Source: Lachnospiraceae bacterium | Lineage (GTDB): Bacteria; Bacillota; Clostridia; Lachnospirales; Lachnospiraceae | Assembly (NCBI GenBank): GCA_030526245.1 | Contig: JAUNDD010000010.1 | Coordinates: forward strand, 15,095-62,128 | DNA: 47,034 nt | Reading direction: 5' to 3' | In this document: one piece after another, positions 25,091-33,363 of the stretch | Layout of the letters: every line of letters starts with the position of its first letter | Position numbering within the stretch: position 1 is the stretch's first letter | Notes under the pieces: model-generated | Seen by the model: the letters and a program-made list of their open reading frames with translations, nothing else | The model's database searches: none | Told to the model about the DNA's origin: nothing | Made by a program: the position numbers and the translations under genes

Positions 25091-25537
25091 TTACCCCTGT
25101 TCCTGCAGCTCGCTCACGATCAGCTTCACACCGGCGATCTCCCCGACACGGACCCTCTGTCCCGCCGGGATCACCACGCTGTCCACTTCGGTCTTTGCCG
25201 TCCATTCCAGCCCGCTGATCTTGACCCGTCCGGTCCCGCTGATGTTGCTGATCTCCTCGGTCACGATACCGATCTCTCCAATCAGACGGTCGGCGTTGGT
25301 CCGCTCCCGATCCTTATTGATAAACTTCAAAGCCAGCGGTCTCGTCAGCAGAAAGAGCAGAACCGATGCCGCTGCGAACCCGATCAGCTGCCATATAAAC
25401 GGTACTCCGGCCAGCTCCAGTCCCATAGCCAGCAGCGCCCCGCCGGCAAACCAGATCGAGGTCAGGCCCATGGTCATCAGCTCGATCACCACCAGCACAA
25501 TAGCTGCGATCAGCCAGATAAATGCCCGTAATCCCAT
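25091..25537 (-). CDS. NfeD-family membrane protein
   Basis: A 148-residue short NfeD protein with membrane helices at about 4-24, 28-44 and 48-66 and a C-terminal OB fold (LIGEIGIVTEEISNISGTGRVKISGLEW then VPAGQRVRVGEIAG-like VIPAGQRVRVGEIAG). Short NfeD proteins act with SPFH partners, here the gene 36 nt downstream. The start is taken at the ATG at 25537, 12 nt after AAGGAGG; the frame is open to an ATG at 25561 that would place the ribosome site inside the gene. Confidence 0.9.
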   Translation of the reverse strand: MGLRAFIWLIAAIVLVVIELMTMGLTSIWFAGGALLAMGLELAGVPFIWQLIGFAAASVLLFLLTRPLALKFINKDRERTNADRLIGEIGIVTEEISNISGTGRVKISGLEWTAKTEVDSVVIPAGQRVRVGEIAGVKLIVSELQEQG

Positions 25538-25734
25538 ACCAGGCAAGCACCTCCTTTTCATGATGCATGATCACCCTCTGACAGATAACCTGCCCCATGT
25601 CTAAAACCTGGGGCTTTCCTCCCTTATCGGTAACCTGCAGTGATTGATTCGTAGTATACACTACTCCCGCCGTTTTTTCCTTGCCTTTTTTCTCCTTTTT
25701 TCTTAAGAAGATCTCATGTCGGCAACCCTCGGGA
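25538..25734 (-). promoter_or_regulatory. Leader and possible promoter of nfeD-SPFH-birA
   Basis: Non-coding. On the minus strand TATACT (about 25656) could be a -10 but no good -35 is seen. The leader contains a GCCCCA/TGGGGC hairpin with a GGTTTTAGACA loop (about 25591-25613), flanked by two related segments, GCAGGTTACCGAT and GCAGGTTATCTGT. This does not match any riboswitch class recognised here. Confidence 0.4.
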
Positions 25735-25756
25735 TTTTGCCGCCTGCGCGGCAAAA
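25735..25756. terminator. Palindromic bidirectional terminator-like hairpin
   Basis: TTTTGCCGC / GCGGCAAAA, a 9-bp stem with a 4-nt loop, between the divergent nfeD and metA units. It directly follows a copy of the repeat GCAACCCTCGGGATTTT, so it may be part of a repeat element and not a true terminator. Confidence 0.5.
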
Positions 25757-25815
25757 CACCTCGCAGAATCCAACCACCCAGGCCGCAGCTTCGAAGGGCC
25801 ATCTGTGCGCAGAAG

Positions 25816-25844
25816 TTGACGCAGTCTGCGGTAAATGATATATA
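25816..25844 (+). promoter_or_regulatory. Promoter of metA
   Basis: TTGACG (25816-25821) and TATATA (25839-25844) with 17-nt spacing, about 75 nt before the metA start. No SAM riboswitch or T-box lies in the short leader. Confidence 0.8.
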
Positions 25845-25920
25845 AATGAGGAAACAACGCGCCGCCGTCATGATTCCATAACGCGTGCGCCGCGTAAATG
25901 CAGTCTGGAGGGAGTTTTCA

Positions 25921-26898
25921 ATGCCTATTCTTGTACAAAATGATCTGCCGGCGAAACAGATCCTCGAAAGTGAAAACATTTTCGTGATGGACGAACGCCG
26001 TGCACACACACAGCAGATCCGTCCCCTGAAGGTGTGCATCCTGAATCTGATGCCCCTGAAGGAAGCCACCGAGCTCGATCTGCTCCGGGTTCTTTCCAAT
26101 TTCCCGATCCAGGTTCAGGTCACCTTTCTGAAGGTGGAGTCCTATGAAAGCACACATACGACCCCGTCCCATCTGAACCGCTTTTATACCGTCTTTTCCG
26201 AGATCTGCGACGATTACTTCGACGGTATGATCATCACCGGAGCCCCGGTGGAGCAGATGCCCTTTGAGCAGGTGGATTACTGGGAAGAGCTGACCAAGAT
26301 CATGACCTGGACCCGCACGCACGTGTTCTCGACCCTGCATATCTGCTGGGCCTCTCAGGCGGGCCTTTACTACCATCACGGCATTAACAAGGTGCTCCTG
26401 CCCAAAAAGCTCAGCGGTGTTTACCCGCACCGGGTCCTGCATCGCAAAAAGATGCTGATGCGCGGCATGGATGACTACTTCTGGGCACCCCAGTCCCGTT
26501 ATACCGGTCTGGATGAAGCAGCCGTAGCCGCCAATCCGGAGCTGTATGTGGTAGCCGCCGGCGAAGAGACCGGCAGCTGTATCATCCTGGCCTACGCCTC
26601 CCGTCAGATCTTTGTGACCGGCCATACCGAGTATGACCGCATGGAGCTGGATCAGGAATACCGCCGGGACGTTTCCCGGGGCCTGAACCCGGACATCCCC
26701 GTAAACTACTACCCGGACGATGATCCCTCCAAGGAGCCTGTCCTGTCCTGGAGATCCTCCTCCAACTGCATTTACACCAACTGGCTGCATCTGGTCTACC
26801 AGGGCACGCCCTATGATCTGTCGGAGCTGACTCCCATCGAAGAGGACAGCTACACCGTCCATCATGAGAAAGTATTTCCGGAGCAGGAGGACTGCTAA
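25921..26898 (+). CDS. metAA: Homoserine O-acetyltransferase (MetA family)
   Basis: Acylates L-homoserine in the first step of methionine synthesis. It has 325 residues from the ATG at 25921, with GGAGGGAG in front. The catalytic nucleophile is Cys142 in HICWASQAGLYYHHG, and the His and Glu partners lie in FVTGHTEYDRMELDQEY. Residue 111 is Glu (TGAPVEQM). In characterised MetA proteins Glu at this position selects acetyl-CoA and Gly selects succinyl-CoA, so the product should be O-acetylhomoserine although the family is often named succinyltransferase. It is one of only two plus-strand genes. Confidence 0.95.
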   Translation: MPILVQNDLPAKQILESENIFVMDERRAHTQQIRPLKVCILNLMPLKEATELDLLRVLSNFPIQVQVTFLKVESYESTHTTPSHLNRFYTVFSEICDDYFDGMIITGAPVEQMPFEQVDYWEELTKIMTWTRTHVFSTLHICWASQAGLYYHHGINKVLLPKKLSGVYPHRVLHRKKMLMRGMDDYFWAPQSRYTGLDEAAVAANPELYVVAAGEETGSCIILAYASRQIFVTGHTEYDRMELDQEYRRDVSRGLNPDIPVNYYPDDDPSKEPVLSWRSSSNCIYTNWLHLVYQGTPYDLSELTPIEEDSYTVHHEKVFPEQEDC

Positions 26899-27136
26899 GG
26901 CCCTGTTTTCAGACATCGGCCCGCATCCGGCCCTCCTGGGCCCGGTCACTATACTTTACCGGTGTCTTCATCACGAAGTTCACCGCCGCGAGGATAAGAA
27001 TGGCCTCGCTCCACTGCTCTGGCAGTGTCTTCCGAACCCATTTGACAACCGCAGATACCCGGCAGCCCGCAGTTTCTATGTTCCACATCGGATCATACCG
27101 GTGCCCCGCCGAACCCGCAGAAAGGAAGCTAACAAC
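26899..27136. other. metA-purC intergenic region
   Basis: This 238-nt stretch has no plus-strand gene. A TATACT at about 26950 and a TTGACA at about 27041 are present, but neither has a well-spaced partner. The minus strand has an open frame of about 59 codons (27088-26909) ending AVNFVMKTPVKYSDRAQEG that resembles real protein composition; it lacks a ribosome site and was not recognised, so it may be a gene remnant. Confidence 0.4.
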
Positions 27137-28018
27137 ATGCAGGAAATGAAACCGATCAAAGAAGGAAAAGTACGTGAGATCTATGACAATGGCGACAGCC
27201 TGATCATGGTGGCAACCAACCGTATCAGCTGCTTCGATGTCATCCTTAACAACACCGTTACCTCCAAGGGTAAGGTGCTGACCCAGATGTCCCGTTTCTG
27301 GTTTGATCTGACCAAGGATCTGGTTCCGAACCACATGATCTCTGTTGACGTCAACGATATGCCGGAGTTCTTCCGTCAGCCGGATTACGACGGTAACAGC
27401 ATGCTTTGCCGCAAGCTGGAAATGCTCCCGGTAGAGTGCATCGTCCGCGGCTATATCACCGGCAGCGGCTGGAAGAGCTACCAGAAGGACGGCACAGTCT
27501 GCGGCATTAAGCTTCCGGAAGGTCTGAAGGAATCCGACAAGCTGCCCCAGCCCATCTACACTCCGTCCACCAAGGCTGAGATCGGTGACCACGATGAGAA
27601 CATCTCCTACGAGCAGAGCGTTGAATACCTGGAGAAGCGCTTCCCGGGCAAGGGCGAGCAGTATGCTCAGGCTCTCCGCGACCTGTCCATCGCACTGTAC
27701 ACCAAGTGTGCGGACTACGCTTTAAGCCGCGGCATCATCATCGCGGATACCAAGTTTGAGTTCGGTCTGGATGAGAACGGCAACATCGTCATCGGTGACG
27801 AAATGCTCACTCCGGACAGCTCCCGTTTCTGGCCGGCAGACTCCTATGAGAGTGGCCACGGTCAGCCGTCCTTCGACAAGCAGTTTGCCCGCGACTGGCT
27901 CACCGCCAACCCGGACAACGACCATAACAACTGGACGCTGCCCCAGGAGATCGTGGACAAGACCATTGCCAAGTATCGTCAGGCTTACAAGCTGCTCACC
28001 GGTACGGAGCTGGATTGA
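27137..28018 (+). CDS. purC: Phosphoribosylaminoimidazole-succinocarboxamide synthase (SAICAR synthetase)
   Basis: Joins CAIR and aspartate with ATP in de novo purine synthesis. The protein has 293 residues starting MQEMKPIKEGKVREIYDNGD. Signature segments are RISCFDVILNNTVTSKGKVLTQMS, PVECIVRGYITGSGWKSYQ, GIIIADTKFEFGLDENG and DEMLTPDSSRFWPADSY, with DKQFARDWL near the end. The length matches the longer (about 290-residue) bacterial and yeast-like form. AAAGGA lies about 11 nt before the ATG. A longer frame from 26864 overlaps metA and is not credible. Confidence 0.97.
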   Translation: MQEMKPIKEGKVREIYDNGDSLIMVATNRISCFDVILNNTVTSKGKVLTQMSRFWFDLTKDLVPNHMISVDVNDMPEFFRQPDYDGNSMLCRKLEMLPVECIVRGYITGSGWKSYQKDGTVCGIKLPEGLKESDKLPQPIYTPSTKAEIGDHDENISYEQSVEYLEKRFPGKGEQYAQALRDLSIALYTKCADYALSRGIIIADTKFEFGLDENGNIVIGDEMLTPDSSRFWPADSYESGHGQPSFDKQFARDWLTANPDNDHNNWTLPQEIVDKTIAKYRQAYKLLTGTELD

Positions 28019-28045
28019 TCCCAGGGTGGTTTTTTCGGTTTATGT

Positions 28046-28227
28046 GCAGCTCCTGTCCAGATCCAACGCTCGCTGAGGCAACGCTTCGTCGAGCTAACGC
28101 CAACTACGACCATATATAAAATGCTCGGGGTGTGGCCCTCGCATTTTGGTCTCCGTAGGCGTGGATCTCTCCTCCGCTAAAAGCGCCTCTGAAATGCGAG
28201 CTTTTGGATACTGGAGCAGTTCGCTGC
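28046..28227. repeat. Large imperfect fold-back element
   Basis: Downstream of purC a 182-nt segment folds on itself. The left arm starts GCAGCTCCTGTCCAG and the reverse complement of the right arm starts GCAGCGAACTGCTCCAG; matching blocks (TCCAA, GCTCGC, AGGC, CGCTT, ACGCC) follow in order to an apical hairpin AAAATGC/GCATTTT (28118-28147). No coding frame fits. It may be a degenerate MITE-like element or a structured RNA; the apical part could also terminate purC. Confidence 0.6.
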
Positions 28228-28266
28228 CTGTCACCTTGCAAAACACTCAATAAATTTTAATTATTA

Positions 28267-28315
28267 AAGAGCTGCCGCTCAGCAGGGTTAACCTGTTAAA
28301 GCGGCAGCTCTTTTC
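28267..28315. terminator. Bidirectional terminator between purC and the MMPL gene
   Basis: A 14-bp perfect stem (AAAGAGCTGCCGCT / AGCGGCAGCTCTTT) with T or A runs on both sides, placed between convergent genes and 16 nt past the MMPL stop. The loop contains a minor CAGG/CCTG stem. Confidence 0.9.
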
Positions 28316-28330
28316 AATTCCAGCGCATTA

Positions 28331-30271
28331 TTAACGATGCTCTATCTTCACCCAGCGATCCAGCGCACACAGCATGGCCGGAAGCACGAACAGGATCAGC
28401 AGTGTCGTACACAGAGCTCCCAGTGACAGCGTCAGACAGATCTGGGAAATCGTGGGATCTGCGGGCGAAAGACCGATGGATCCGGTTCCGAAGATCAGGA
28501 ACAGGGAGGAGGTCAGCACGGTATGGATGGAACGCCGATAGGCCTGCGTCAGCGCAGCTTCCCGTCCCATGGTTTTGCGCATATCCCGATAGTAGTTAGC
28601 AAACAGGATACCGTAATCTACCGTGGCTCCCATCAGGATACACTGGACGATCAGGAGCGCCAGGAAGTAGATGCGATACCCGATCAGGTGGGTCGTCATG
28701 ACCGTCAGGAAGACACCGCATTGCACGATCAGTACCAGAAGAAGCGGGATCAGCAGATTTCGGAAGGTGATCGCCACCACCAGGAAGATGGAAAATGCTG
28801 TCAGCAGGGTGATCAGCAGAAGCTCATCGCCAAAGGTCTCCTGCATTTCCCGGGCCATCACACTGTTGCCGATCATATAATAGTCACCGGTCAGTTCCGC
28901 CTCAAGCTGCTCTTCCAGCCTATCCAGAAACTCCGAGGTCTCTTCCGACTCTGTCGGAAGCTGCAGCTGGGCCATCATCAGCGTGTGGTTTTCGCCGCCC
29001 ATCTGCTCCAGCAGCCGGTCTTTCAGCAGACCGCCCAGCATACCGGTTCCGGTCACCGAAGCGACCTCCTGCTGCTGCCCCAGCCAGCGCTGGATCTTCT
29101 GCGCCGCCTCCTCATCCTTCGTTTCATACAGCAGCACCACCGGGTTATCCGGCAAAAAGACCTCTGCGATCGGATCGTTGATCTGCAGACTGTATACATA
29201 GTCCGACTGCTGCTGCAGCAGGAAGGCCGCAATAAAAAGCACGGCAAAGCCCAGGACCACTCCCCGACCGTGCTTCATCTCAAACTGAGCGAGCCGATCG
29301 GTGGACACATGCAAAGACGGTTTCCGTGTTCTCTGGATCGCCTTCTCAAAGGTCAGAATCAGGGCCGGCAGCACCAGCAGCACGCATACCATGCTGAGCA
29401 GTACGCCCTTCGCCAGCACCAGCCCCAGATCCATACCGATCTTAAATCGCATAAATACCAGCATCACCAGGCCTACAATGGTGGTAAAGCCGCTGCCGGC
29501 GATGCTCGGAAAAGCCTGCAGCCAGGCCTTTTCCATGTCCTGCTCCTGCCGGTACCGGTTCATCAGGATCACCGAATAGTCCATGGATAAAACCAGCTGC
29601 ATCAGTGCTGCAATGGACCAGGTAATGGCCGAAATGCTTCCCAGCAGCAGGTTGGTGCCCATATTGATGACAATGGCCAGGCCGATCACCGCCAGAAACA
29701 GGAGCGGCTCCACCCAGGAGGCACTCATAGCGATCAGCACAGCGGCCAGAACCCCCATCGCCAGGACGATGATCCAGACCGGAATACTGGTGTTATTGCC
29801 GATGGTATTGCTGTTGACCACCGACACACCGCGGTCCGCATATTTTTCCCGTATCGCAGCTTCCAGCTGCTTCTCCTCCGGCGAATCATAGGCACAGGGT
29901 GTTGACACGGTAAACAGCGTATACTCTGTCGGATCCTCCGGATCAGACCAGCGTTCCCCGCGTCTGACCTGCACCCCGGATACGTTCTCCAGTCCCCGCA
30001 ATTCGATCTGGAGTTTTGTCTGCTCCGCCAGACTCAGTTCCCCGAACATCACCCGGATCGCAGGCGTCTGCTCCAGACTAAGTCCCTGGAATTCCTCCTG
30101 CAGGATATCGATTCCCTGCTTCATGGAAGAGCTGTCCGGCAGGTACTTTGTCAGATCCTGATTGACCTGCACCTTAAGCATCAGAAGCAGACAGAGGATC
30201 ATGACGATCCCGGACAGTGTCAGGATCGTTTTCCTTCGGGTCGTGATGCAGCTGGCCATTCTCTGTTTCAT
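28331..30271 (-). CDS. MMPL/RND-family membrane transporter
   Basis: A 646-residue inner-membrane protein with the two-repeat MMPL layout. There is one helix (about 15-33), a large external loop, five helices (about 170-310), then a second set after residue 350 with a second external loop (about 375-490) and five final helices. SMDYSVILMNRYR and ATVDYGILFANYYR are the paired helix-4/10-type motifs with the acidic residue expected for proton coupling. Such proteins export lipids or hydrophobic molecules; the substrate here is unknown. Its ATG overlaps the TGA of hepT (ATGA) and its ribosome site AAGGAG is inside hepT, so it is translationally coupled to a toxin gene. Confidence 0.9.
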   Translation of the reverse strand: MKQRMASCITTRRKTILTLSGIVMILCLLLMLKVQVNQDLTKYLPDSSSMKQGIDILQEEFQGLSLEQTPAIRVMFGELSLAEQTKLQIELRGLENVSGVQVRRGERWSDPEDPTEYTLFTVSTPCAYDSPEEKQLEAAIREKYADRGVSVVNSNTIGNNTSIPVWIIVLAMGVLAAVLIAMSASWVEPLLFLAVIGLAIVINMGTNLLLGSISAITWSIAALMQLVLSMDYSVILMNRYRQEQDMEKAWLQAFPSIAGSGFTTIVGLVMLVFMRFKIGMDLGLVLAKGVLLSMVCVLLVLPALILTFEKAIQRTRKPSLHVSTDRLAQFEMKHGRGVVLGFAVLFIAAFLLQQQSDYVYSLQINDPIAEVFLPDNPVVLLYETKDEEAAQKIQRWLGQQQEVASVTGTGMLGGLLKDRLLEQMGGENHTLMMAQLQLPTESEETSEFLDRLEEQLEAELTGDYYMIGNSVMAREMQETFGDELLLITLLTAFSIFLVVAITFRNLLIPLLLVLIVQCGVFLTVMTTHLIGYRIYFLALLIVQCILMGATVDYGILFANYYRDMRKTMGREAALTQAYRRSIHTVLTSSLFLIFGTGSIGLSPADPTISQICLTLSLGALCTTLLILFVLPAMLCALDRWVKIEHR

Positions 30272-30621
30272 TTCTCTTTCTCCTTATTCAGAATGGCACT
30301 TATTGCATTTACAAACGGATCCATATCCGAATAAATCACTTCCACAATGATATTCCAGTTGACGCCATCATAATCATGTACCAGTCTGTGTCTCATTCCG
30401 GCCACCAAATTCCAGGGCTGATCCGGATATCGACTTTTAAAATCTTTAGACAACAGATATACCTGTTCCCCAATGTTATACAAAGGCGTGGTTACCGCCC
30501 ACTGTAAAAACTCATCCTTCAACAGCAGATCCTTTGTCACGCCTCTTTGTTCCATCTCCCGTTTAAGGTTATGCCAGTTATTTATGATTTTCTTGAGGCG
30601 TTCCGTATCGGACACTTTCAA
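30268..30621 (-). CDS. hepT: HEPN-family RNase toxin (HepT-like)
   Basis: A 117-residue all-alpha HEPN protein. The RX4HXY catalytic motif is complete: R77, H82 and Y84 in RHRLVHDY. Proteins of this type cleave RNA and are neutralised by a cognate MNT nucleotidyltransferase, which in characterised pairs AMPylates the motif tyrosine. Its start codon overlaps the mntA stop by 4 nt (ATGA), and its own stop overlaps the MMPL start by 4 nt. The gene is clearly AT-rich against its neighbours, suggesting acquisition by transfer. Confidence 0.9.
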   Translation of the reverse strand: MKVSDTERLKKIINNWHNLKREMEQRGVTKDLLLKDEFLQWAVTTPLYNIGEQVYLLSKDFKSRYPDQPWNLVAGMRHRLVHDYDGVNWNIIVEVIYSDMDPFVNAISAILNKEKEK

Positions 30622-30914
30622 GCGATTCTTACCCCCTCACGCATCACTGCATTATAAAAATCGGTATTTTTATTGATTTCAGTAATCTCAAAAACATCCG
30701 CTTCAAGATTCGTCTTTTCTCTCAGCTCTTCACCAAACGCAAAAATATTCTTGGGAAGGAACTTTTCACCGCCAAACACAACCAGATCAATATCCGACGA
30801 AGAAGTTTCTTCTCCTCTTGCATATGAGCCAAAAAGCAGTGCATACTCTGCCTGATATTTTACCAGCAGTGCCCTCACGATCTCCTCTATTTCTTTTCTG
30901 GATAATGTTGACAT
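30618..30914 (-). CDS. mntA: Minimal nucleotidyltransferase antitoxin (MntA-like)
   Basis: A 98-residue protein with the minimal nucleotidyltransferase motif GSYARGE...DID (G29-S30, then exactly ten residues to D41 and D43) and a third acidic residue in LEADVFEI. It is the expected antitoxin of the overlapping hepT gene. The ATG at 30914 is chosen over an ATG-like start at 30962 because AAGGGGG lies 7 nt before it. An inverted repeat TGCGCTG/CAGCGCA (30939-30958) lies in the leader and could be an operator or mRNA hairpin. AT-rich like hepT. Confidence 0.9.
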   Translation of the reverse strand: MSTLSRKEIEEIVRALLVKYQAEYALLFGSYARGEETSSSDIDLVVFGGEKFLPKNIFAFGEELREKTNLEADVFEITEINKNTDFYNAVMREGVRIA

Positions 30915-30996
30915 GCCTCCACCCCCTTCATCTTCAATTGCGCTGATGCCCCAGCGCACCAAAAGTCACAACTACATTTCGGTTCGTTTCTTACAA

Positions 30997-33309
30997 TTAT
31001 TGTAGCCACAATTCCTGCTTTTGTGAAGTCTTTATAGCGACAGCCTCTTCCCCGTATCGATGCAGCCTCTCCTTCATTTTCTCCGCATATTCTCCATGCC
31101 GCACCTGATACTGTGCTTCCTTAAGAGCTGCCAGTTCCTCCTCTCTTGCTCTCCCTGACTCATCCTTCCCGGCCACATGGACCAGCATCCATTCGCTGCG
31201 GGCCTCGTTGCCGGCCTCATCCACGGCATAGATCTGTACCCGCTGCCATCCATCCTTCTTCTCCAGCTGAACACGAAGCAGATTCCCATTCTCCTCCAGC
31301 TCCGATCCGGAATAGGCTGCTTTCTCCTCGCCATCCAGATACAGCACCGCTTTCTTCAGCTTCAGATTATCCCGCACATCTGCCGCAATCCACACCCGAT
31401 CCTCCCGGATGACCTCACCGCTTTTCACACTGGAAAACAGGATCTGCGGTGCTGCCTTGTCAATGGCAAACGTCACCTCACAGCTGCCGCTCTGGGTATC
31501 GCTGCGATTCCCGGCTGCATCCTCGGTCATCAACACCACCCGGTAGACTCCCTCTTCAAAGAACAGCTTCTCCGCCAGTTCATACCGGCGAAGCCGCTGC
31601 AATCCGATCACCGTTCCATCTGCCCGTTTCTGTTCCTCCCATTCATCCGCTGTCCGCGTGAAGCCCTCTTCATTCTCCTCCAGCGTCATCAGCTGACCGT
31701 TGCGGTAGATCAGTGCCCTGGCTCCGGTGGAGGCATCCCGGTTTGTCTCTGCAAACCTCACCGAAAAAGGCTGCGCATGGTAATAGCTTCGGATCTTTTC
31801 ACTGGTTGACGGATCCAGTCCGTAGACGGAACCACCCCGGTTGATCCGAAAGGATATTGTCTGACTGACGCTGTTACCGGCAAGATCCTCCGCCGAGGCC
31901 GTCAGGCTGTAATCACCATCTGCGGTTCCGTCGTAGGGGAAATCCTCCACCGTCAGGGAGGCTCCCCCTCCGGTTTCTGTCCGCTCATATCTTGGCTGAT
32001 AACCGCTGTCTCCCTGAATGCTCAGCTTCAGAGAGCCTGCTTTATAGGCTGTATCCCGGCAGCGGATCGAAATGGTTGCTCTACCTGCATAGGACACGCC
32101 TTCCTCCACGCCGCTTACCGTCAGCTGCGGCGCCTGCTGATCGATCACCACATACGACTCTCCGCTTTCTGCCTCGTTTCCCACCTGGTCCTTCGCCTCC
32201 GCCCGAATCTGGTACTGACCTTCCTTGGACAGCAGGATTCCGGTTTCAAAGCTTCCATCATCCCGCGGATCCAGCCGGTACTCCGTTGTCCGGCTCCCCG
32301 TTTCCGATGCATCTCCCCCGGCTCCGGTCCCTTCTGCCATAGTTCCCATCTGACTCACCTGACAGACTGCGCTCTTCGTACCGCTTCCTTTGTCCTTCCG
32401 GGCTTTAGCCTGCACGACCACCTGCCCGTTGGAATAATAGATGCCTCCATTTTCCTGTGCCCCGCTGACACTCACCTCCACCTGCGGAGCTTCCTTATCC
32501 ACGCGGTATTCGGTCCGAAATTCTTCGGTTCGTCCAACGATGGCCCCGCCTGCATCATATCGTTCGAAGGAGGTCGTCACTTCTCCGTCCTCCCAGACCT
32601 GCACGGAAGTTCCTCCGCTGTAGCCGCTGCCCTTGCCGGGCCGTACCGACAGGATTCCTCCCGGTGCCAGCCAGTGAATACCGCTCTGATCTTTGTGATA
32701 CCCGCCTTCACCGGATATCTCCACCTCCTCTCCGGTCACCGGCCAGGTAGGAATCAGGGTGTCCCCGGGTGTTTCCGGACCGGTTTCTCCACCACTGGCG
32801 CCGCCGCCCGGGCCGGTTCCGCCCCCGTCTGTGCCCCCAGTATTTCCTCCGGTTCCGCCACCTGAACCGGGCGTATCTTCTCCCGGATTCACGATCAGAG
32901 GCTCCGTCTCACTTTCTCCTTCTGTAACTGCCTCCCAGCCCTCTTCCATCCAGGCTGCATCTGCCTCCGGATCCTCGATCAGTTCATCCCAGTCGATGGA
33001 CTCACTCTCCGTTTCCGTTACATTCTCAGTATCCGGCTCAATCTCTGTTCCCGTTTCCCCTGCACCTGGTTTCAGTTCATTTTCCTGGGCTTCGTTTCCT
33101 CCCGTTTCCGGCTGAAACAAAAATGGCGACACCTCCATTCCTCTCTCACTATCGTCCAGGCTCCAACTCCAAAATTCACCTGGCACATCCGCGTCAAAAC
33201 ACAGAAGCTCCAGTTCCGGTTCTCCGGCTGCGCTCACCACGCCGCTCAGCCCGTTCCACAGGAGCAGACTTCCCGCTGCCGCCACAGCCATTCCTTTCAT
33301 CCTTTTCAT
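30997..33309 (-). CDS. Secreted protein with Ig-like repeats
   Basis: A 770-residue exported protein. The signal peptide is MKRMKGMAVAAAGSLLLWNGLSGVVSA with cleavage near AG. It is followed by a long acidic Glu/Thr-rich segment (about 50-150) and a Gly/Pro/Thr linker (about 150-190). Several bacterial Ig-like modules (about 245-700) then recur around VDKEAPQVEVSVSGA, IDQQAPQLTVSG and IDKAAPQILFSSV. The C-terminal 60 residues are charged and predicted helical. There is no LPXTG motif, lipobox or C-terminal membrane anchor, so attachment to the wall is not evident. It starts 54 nt after the kinase gene and is almost surely in its operon. Function unknown; probably surface-exposed. Confidence 0.82.
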   Translation of the reverse strand: MKRMKGMAVAAAGSLLLWNGLSGVVSAAGEPELELLCFDADVPGEFWSWSLDDSERGMEVSPFLFQPETGGNEAQENELKPGAGETGTEIEPDTENVTETESESIDWDELIEDPEADAAWMEEGWEAVTEGESETEPLIVNPGEDTPGSGGGTGGNTGGTDGGGTGPGGGASGGETGPETPGDTLIPTWPVTGEEVEISGEGGYHKDQSGIHWLAPGGILSVRPGKGSGYSGGTSVQVWEDGEVTTSFERYDAGGAIVGRTEEFRTEYRVDKEAPQVEVSVSGAQENGGIYYSNGQVVVQAKARKDKGSGTKSAVCQVSQMGTMAEGTGAGGDASETGSRTTEYRLDPRDDGSFETGILLSKEGQYQIRAEAKDQVGNEAESGESYVVIDQQAPQLTVSGVEEGVSYAGRATISIRCRDTAYKAGSLKLSIQGDSGYQPRYERTETGGGASLTVEDFPYDGTADGDYSLTASAEDLAGNSVSQTISFRINRGGSVYGLDPSTSEKIRSYYHAQPFSVRFAETNRDASTGARALIYRNGQLMTLEENEEGFTRTADEWEEQKRADGTVIGLQRLRRYELAEKLFFEEGVYRVVLMTEDAAGNRSDTQSGSCEVTFAIDKAAPQILFSSVKSGEVIREDRVWIAADVRDNLKLKKAVLYLDGEEKAAYSGSELEENGNLLRVQLEKKDGWQRVQIYAVDEAGNEARSEWMLVHVAGKDESGRAREEELAALKEAQYQVRHGEYAEKMKERLHRYGEEAVAIKTSQKQELWLQ
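30999..31027 (-). promoter_or_regulatory. Candidate promoter of mntA-hepT-MMPL
   Basis: Minus-strand TTCACA (31027-31022) and TACAAT (31004-30999) with 17-nt spacing. It lies over the last codons and stop of the upstream secreted-protein gene. Confidence 0.55.
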
Positions 33310-33363
33310 ACATACCGGCTCTCTCCCCCGCAGATGTATGTCATGATTGGGTTATTTCATCTT

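Noticed and set aside
25845-25920. Possible SAM riboswitch or T-box before metA
   Set aside because: The leader is only about 75 nt and has none of the conserved stems; the promoter is directly upstream.
30939-30958. Inverted repeat before mntA taken as a terminator of the secreted-protein gene
   Set aside because: The stem is only 7 bp and is followed by CAATTG, not a T run; an operator or leader hairpin is at least as likely.
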